DNA of 25,312 nucleotides from Pseudomonadota bacterium. GTDB lineage: Bacteria; Desulfobacterota; Desulfovibrionia; Desulfovibrionales; Desulfovibrionaceae. A model generated the notes under the pieces. That model had not been told where the DNA came from. It saw nothing but the letters and a program-made list of their open reading frames with translations, and did no database searches. The stretch is from NCBI GenBank assembly GCA_023403845.1, contig JAEYDL010000003.1:1-25312 (forward strand), in the 5' to 3' direction. A program made the translations under genes and the position numbers. Below are positions 24,828-25,312 of this stretch, one piece after another (the stretch's first letter is position 1; the number at the start of each line of letters is the position of its first letter).

Positions 24828-24894
24828 CGACCGAAAGCACGGTCGTATCAATGAACGTTTCGCACGATCAGCCGCCGAAGCGGACTGGTCGTGC
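24828..24894 (-). other. Two RNA hairpins in the rpsM-rpsK spacer
   Basis: On the minus strand the first hairpin (24862-24894) pairs GCACGA..CAG..CCGC with its complement around a C(UUCG)G tetraloop, with one mismatch and one bulge. The second (24828-24845) is CGACCG, a 6-base loop, CGGTCG. No T-run follows either. They stand immediately before the rpsK ribosome site. Confidence 0.7.
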
Positions 24895-24906
24895 CGGAAA
24901 GTTCCT

Positions 24907-25275
24907 TTACTTCTTCTTGCCTACGGCACCGCGGCGGGGACCCTTGCGGGTACGGGCGTTGGTATGGGTACGCTGACCGTGGACGGGCAATCCCTTGCGA
25001 TGACGCAGTCCGCGATAGCAGCCGATATCCATGAGGCGCTTGATGTTCATCGAGATTTCACGACGCAGATCGCCTTCCACCTTGTGATTCTGTTCGAGTT
25101 CCTTGCGGACTTCGTTCAGTTCTTCGGCGGACAGATCGTCAATGCCGCGAGTCCAGTTGACGCCAGCGGCGTCAAGTATCTTCAAAGCCGTTACACGGCC
25201 GATGCCGTAGATGTAAGTCAACGCGATGTCCGCGCGCTTGCCTCTGGGCAGGTCAACACCAGCTATTCTGGCCAC
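24907..25275 (-). CDS. rpsM: 30S ribosomal protein S13, GTG start
   Basis: A 122-residue S13, at the head of the 30S subunit, contacting the P-site tRNA and the 50S bridge. ARIAGVDLPRGKRADIALTYIYGIG and the C-terminal RGLRHRKGLPVHGQRTHTNARTRKG are diagnostic. The start codon is GTG (complement of 25273-25275), with AGGAG 7 bases upstream (25283-25287). rpmJ ends 17 bases before it. Confidence 0.97.
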   Translation of the reverse strand: MARIAGVDLPRGKRADIALTYIYGIGRVTALKILDAAGVNWTRGIDDLSAEELNEVRKELEQNHKVEGDLRREISMNIKRLMDIGCYRGLRHRKGLPVHGQRTHTNARTRKGPRRGAVGKKK

Positions 25276-25292
25276 AGTCTTTCTCCTGAAGG

Positions 25293-25312
25293 CTAGCCCT
25301 GGCGCTGCTTGT
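25293..25312 (-). CDS. rpmJ: 50S ribosomal protein L36, C-terminal end only
   Basis: The last codons read KQRQG then TAG, the usual end of L36, and its position just before rpsM is the conserved gene order. The rest lies beyond the right edge. Confidence 0.8.

Overview
The window looks like core chromosome of a sulfate-reducer-type bacterium, most likely Desulfovibrionales (Desulfovibrio/Bilophila/Mailhella-like). I infer this from high-GC coding, a GAF-protein gene coupled to a type I GAPDH gene, a CtpA protease followed by a divergent polysaccharide deacetylase, stand-alone MaeB-type malic enzyme, and the rpmJ-rpsM-rpsK-rpsD-rpoA-rplQ operon. This is family-level recognition, not a database result. 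I see no insertion sequence, prophage, CRISPR array or toxin-antitoxin cassette.

Left edge (1-725): a non-coding block with four tandem minus-strand promoters. Each has a perfect TTGACA box and an AT-rich upstream tract, and they fire toward the left edge. A boxA-like element follows at the very edge. This is what the upstream region of an rRNA operon looks like, so 16S rRNA probably begins just outside the window.

726-4781 encodes a 1351-residue membrane signalling protein: signal peptide, 7TMR-DISM-like sensor, and histidine-kinase, receiver and Hpt-like modules. Every phosphotransfer module lacks key residues, and a low-complexity tail carries a repeated WVG(E/D)PMP motif. It is the most unusual gene here. 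A 26-bp bidirectional hairpin separates it from a convergent SlyD-like FKBP gene.

5287-15270 is a housekeeping run: lysA, trmL, a MATE exporter and a DUF2156 protein on the plus strand; prmA and an orphan GlnQ-type ATPase on the minus strand; malic enzyme (plus); a LysE-family exporter (minus); then a minus-strand tRNA cluster, Val(CAC)-Asp(GTC)-Asp(GTC), with a strong promoter and a UUCG-loop terminator.

15271-21773 is plus strand: ctpA and a polysaccharide-deacetylase-like gene that has lost catalytic residues, proC, a GAF-domain gene coupled to gap, and a small cysteine-motif protein. After a 574-base gene-free stretch, 22348-25312 (minus) holds the end of the ribosomal alpha operon. It uses GTG for rpsM, TTG for rpsD, and has an unusually long hairpin-filled rpsM-rpsK spacer.
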